A DNA stretch of 37,457 bases from Bacteroidales bacterium (GTDB lineage Bacteria; Bacteroidota; Bacteroidia; Bacteroidales; F082). This document shows, piece by piece, positions 36,345 through 37,457 of this stretch. The stretch's first letter is position 1. Every line of letters starts with the position of its first letter. The stretch covers positions 1-37,457 of the forward strand of contig JAFYUH010000162.1 in the NCBI GenBank assembly GCA_017549605.1. The letters are read 5' to 3'. The notes under the pieces were generated by a model. The model searched no databases. It was given only the letters and a program-made list of their open reading frames with translations, and had not been told where the DNA came from. Made by a program: the position numbers and the translations under genes.

Positions 36345-36914
36345 ATGAAGAATATTGCAAATTTAAGAAAAAAGAATGGGCTTACACAATTAGCATTAGC
36401 CCAAAAACTCAATGTATCAAGAAGTACAGTTGCAATGTGGGAGCTTGGAAAATCGGAACCGAGCAATGACATATTGAAGGAGATGTCTAATATATTTAAC
36501 GTTTCGATAGATTTTTTACTCGATAAAGAAGTATCTGAAAAAACAACCCCCGAAACTCTTGAGATCGCAAAACGTGTTACAGAACGCAGAACAGAGCTGA
36601 ATATCACCAGGGAAGAACTCGCGGAGAAAATCGGTGTATCAAAATCCACCATGCAGAGATATGAAAGCGGAGCCGTTCAGCAGATTCCTTTTGATAAGCT
36701 TGAAAAGATAGCCGAAGTTCTGAACACTACCGTTGCTACACTCTCCGGATATGAAGAAGAGGAAAAGAAGGCGGAATCTTTTGCAGACGTCTTCACTGTT
36801 CTTTTGCGGGATGAAGAATTGCTGAACACAGTACTCTCACTTTTGCGCGTAAAAGAGAATAGCGAAGATTCTTACAGGAACCTTACCGCCCTTATTAAGG
36901 GGATGAGCAAATAA
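36345..36914 (+). CDS. Phage repressor with two XRE HTH domains
   Basis: 189 aa. HTH-1 at about 3-58 (GLTQLALAQKLNVSRSTVAM) and HTH-2 at about 73-135 (NITREELAEKIGVSKSTMQR), then a helical tail (about 145-189) probably for oligomerisation. No S24 peptidase domain or Ala-Gly cleavage site is visible, so RecA-stimulated self-cleavage is not expected. It probably binds O1-O3 and O4. The mRNA seems leaderless. It stops three bases before a minus-strand terminator. Confidence 0.9.
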   Translation: MKNIANLRKKNGLTQLALAQKLNVSRSTVAMWELGKSEPSNDILKEMSNIFNVSIDFLLDKEVSEKTTPETLEIAKRVTERRTELNITREELAEKIGVSKSTMQRYESGAVQQIPFDKLEKIAEVLNTTVATLSGYEEEEKKAESFADVFTVLLRDEELLNTVLSLLRVKENSEDSYRNLTALIKGMSK

Positions 36915-36917
36915 AAA

Positions 36918-36937
36918 ACGGCATCACCGGATGCCGT
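36918..36937 (-). terminator. Terminator of the 38-aa ORF
   Basis: ACGGCAT pairs with ATGCCGT around a 6-nt loop and is followed on the minus strand by TTTTTTATT. It prevents the convergent transcript from entering the repressor gene. On the plus strand the same stem lacks a T-run. Confidence 0.8.
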
Positions 36938-36957
36938 ATAAACGGAAGGACGAAAAC

Positions 36958-37074
36958 TCACTGGTCCGAATGCTCGCACAACAGCTTGTAAATAAACATG
37001 AGCAATGTCATGTTCTCGCAGTTCTGCAAGAGCTTGCCGATTTCGGCAACGTAATAAGTTTTCATTCCTTTCAT
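36958..37074 (-). CDS. 38-aa ORF between repressor and DUF4041 gene
   Basis: MKGMKTYYVAEIGKLLQNCE, then NMTLLMFIYKLLCEHSDQ. It is enclosed by a perfect promoter (37122-37150) and its own terminator (36918-36937), convergent to the repressor. The IGKLLQNC...LLMFIYKLL pattern suggests an amphipathic helical hairpin. An AGG-bearing dyad lies before the start; a second ATG (37065) is possible. No operator overlaps the promoter, so it should be on in the lysogen. Function unknown; a regulator of the switch or a toxin-like peptide are guesses. Confidence 0.65.
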   Translation of the reverse strand: MKGMKTYYVAEIGKLLQNCENMTLLMFIYKLLCEHSDQ

Positions 37075-37085
37075 AAATGAACCTG

Positions 37086-37096
37086 AGGTAATACCT
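37086..37096 (-). promoter_or_regulatory. Dyad in the leader of the 38-aa ORF
   Basis: AGGTAATACCT, a perfect 5+1+5 palindrome between promoter and start codon. It could be an operator or hide the ribosome site. Confidence 0.4.
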
Positions 37097-37121
37097 GACC
37101 TTTCTTTGTTTTTTCGAGCGA

Positions 37122-37150
37122 ATTATAGAATACACTGAATTTTCTGTCAA
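37122..37150 (-). promoter_or_regulatory. Consensus promoter of the 38-aa ORF
   Basis: Minus-strand TTGACA (37150-37145), 17-bp spacer, TATAAT (37127-37122). The upstream half needed for a repressor operator (TGTCA) is absent. The region 37151-37316 to its right is AT-rich; apart from the SD of the DUF4041 gene nothing was identified in it. Confidence 0.85.
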
Positions 37151-37327
37151 TAAAAATATGCTGAAAATATGAATAAAAGTAATAATCTTGAATGACAGAA
37201 CATCACATTAAACAAATCTTGATTGCGGACAACCGACATATGAAAGCTCAGTCATACGATGCAACCAAAAATGGGGGTATCATAATAAAAAAATAATAAT
37301 ATTCAAAAAAAGGAGAATTGAAATTAC

Positions 37328-37457
37328 ATGAAAGACAAAAAAACACCATCGATCCTCAACATAATACTTGCGGTATTTGCATTCATTTGTGGCCCTATTG
37401 GCTGGATAATAGGTGGAATGTATTTCTTTTTCAGTTGGTCGAAGAATAACGCAATAA
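37328..37457 (+). CDS. Duplicate start of the DUF4041/GIY-YIG gene (cut by window end)
   Basis: The first 43 codons of the gene at 12-1550, repeated because the circular contig overlaps itself. Here the true ribosome site AGGAGA (37311-37316) is visible 11 bases before the ATG. Not a second gene. Confidence 0.93.
   Translation, partial: MKDKKTPSILNIILAVFAFICGPIGWIIGGMYFFFSWSKNNAI

Noticed and set aside
36872-37150. 92-aa minus-strand frame over the repressor end
   Set aside because: It runs through the terminator and promoter of the better supported 38-aa ORF and into the repressor gene.

Overview
The window is one complete temperate tailed-phage genome, read as a circle opened inside a gene. 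Bases 1-141 recur exactly at 37317-37457, so the unit genome is 37,316 bp. An exact overlap of 141 bp is what a k=141 assembler leaves on a circular contig. The genome is moderately AT-rich, uses strong GGAGG ribosome sites and textbook TTGACA-N17-TATAAT promoters, and has HK97-type head genes, a tape measure, a BppU-like/DUF859 baseplate and no contractile-sheath gene. This points to a siphovirus of a Bacillota host, probably a gut Clostridia species; the exact host cannot be read from the window.

Layout: the genetic switch is at 36.0-36.9 kb. A two-HTH repressor (+) faces a Cro-like gene (-), with three 17-bp TGTCA-N7-TGACA operators between them. The rightward arm crosses the contig joint and carries a convergent 38-aa ORF, a membrane-anchored DUF4041/GIY-YIG protein (12-1550), a short promoter-to-terminator RNA unit (1690-1803), a gene remnant, three leader hairpins, the tyrosine integrase and attP. 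attP holds the 3' end of a tRNA-like gene, most likely tmRNA (ssrA), flanked by paired arm-type repeats.

The leftward arm carries everything else on the minus strand. Early genes (36.0-24.7 kb) are small regulators, HIRAN-DUF1351, RecT, an MBL-fold protein, a replication initiator with internal iterons, a DUF1064 nuclease, an orphan adenine methylase, many tiny ATGA-coupled ORFs, SSB, and a sigma-region-4-like protein next to the terminase. Then come packaging and head (TerS, TerL, portal, minor capsid, scaffold, major capsid), connectors and tail (major tail protein, two chaperones, tape measure, distal tail, hub), BppU/DUF859 and four fibre-like proteins, and lysis (a TM-M23 fusion and a holin). 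A three-gene cassette of unknown function with its own promoter ends the arm at a terminator made from the integrase arm sites.

How it works together: repressor at O1/O2 silences the leftward promoter PR, while the repressor gene's own promoter appears to make a leaderless mRNA. A fourth operator copy sits on the -35 of the RNA unit 2.9 kb away, upstream of int, in the same geometry as at PR, so the repressor probably controls that unit too. The two arms of transcription converge at attP. The least-described parts are this remote operator/RNA unit, the dual-use arm-site terminator, a 154-bp MITE-like or structured-RNA element at 35.0 kb, the 38-aa ORF, the terminal three-gene cassette and the membrane-bound GIY-YIG protein.
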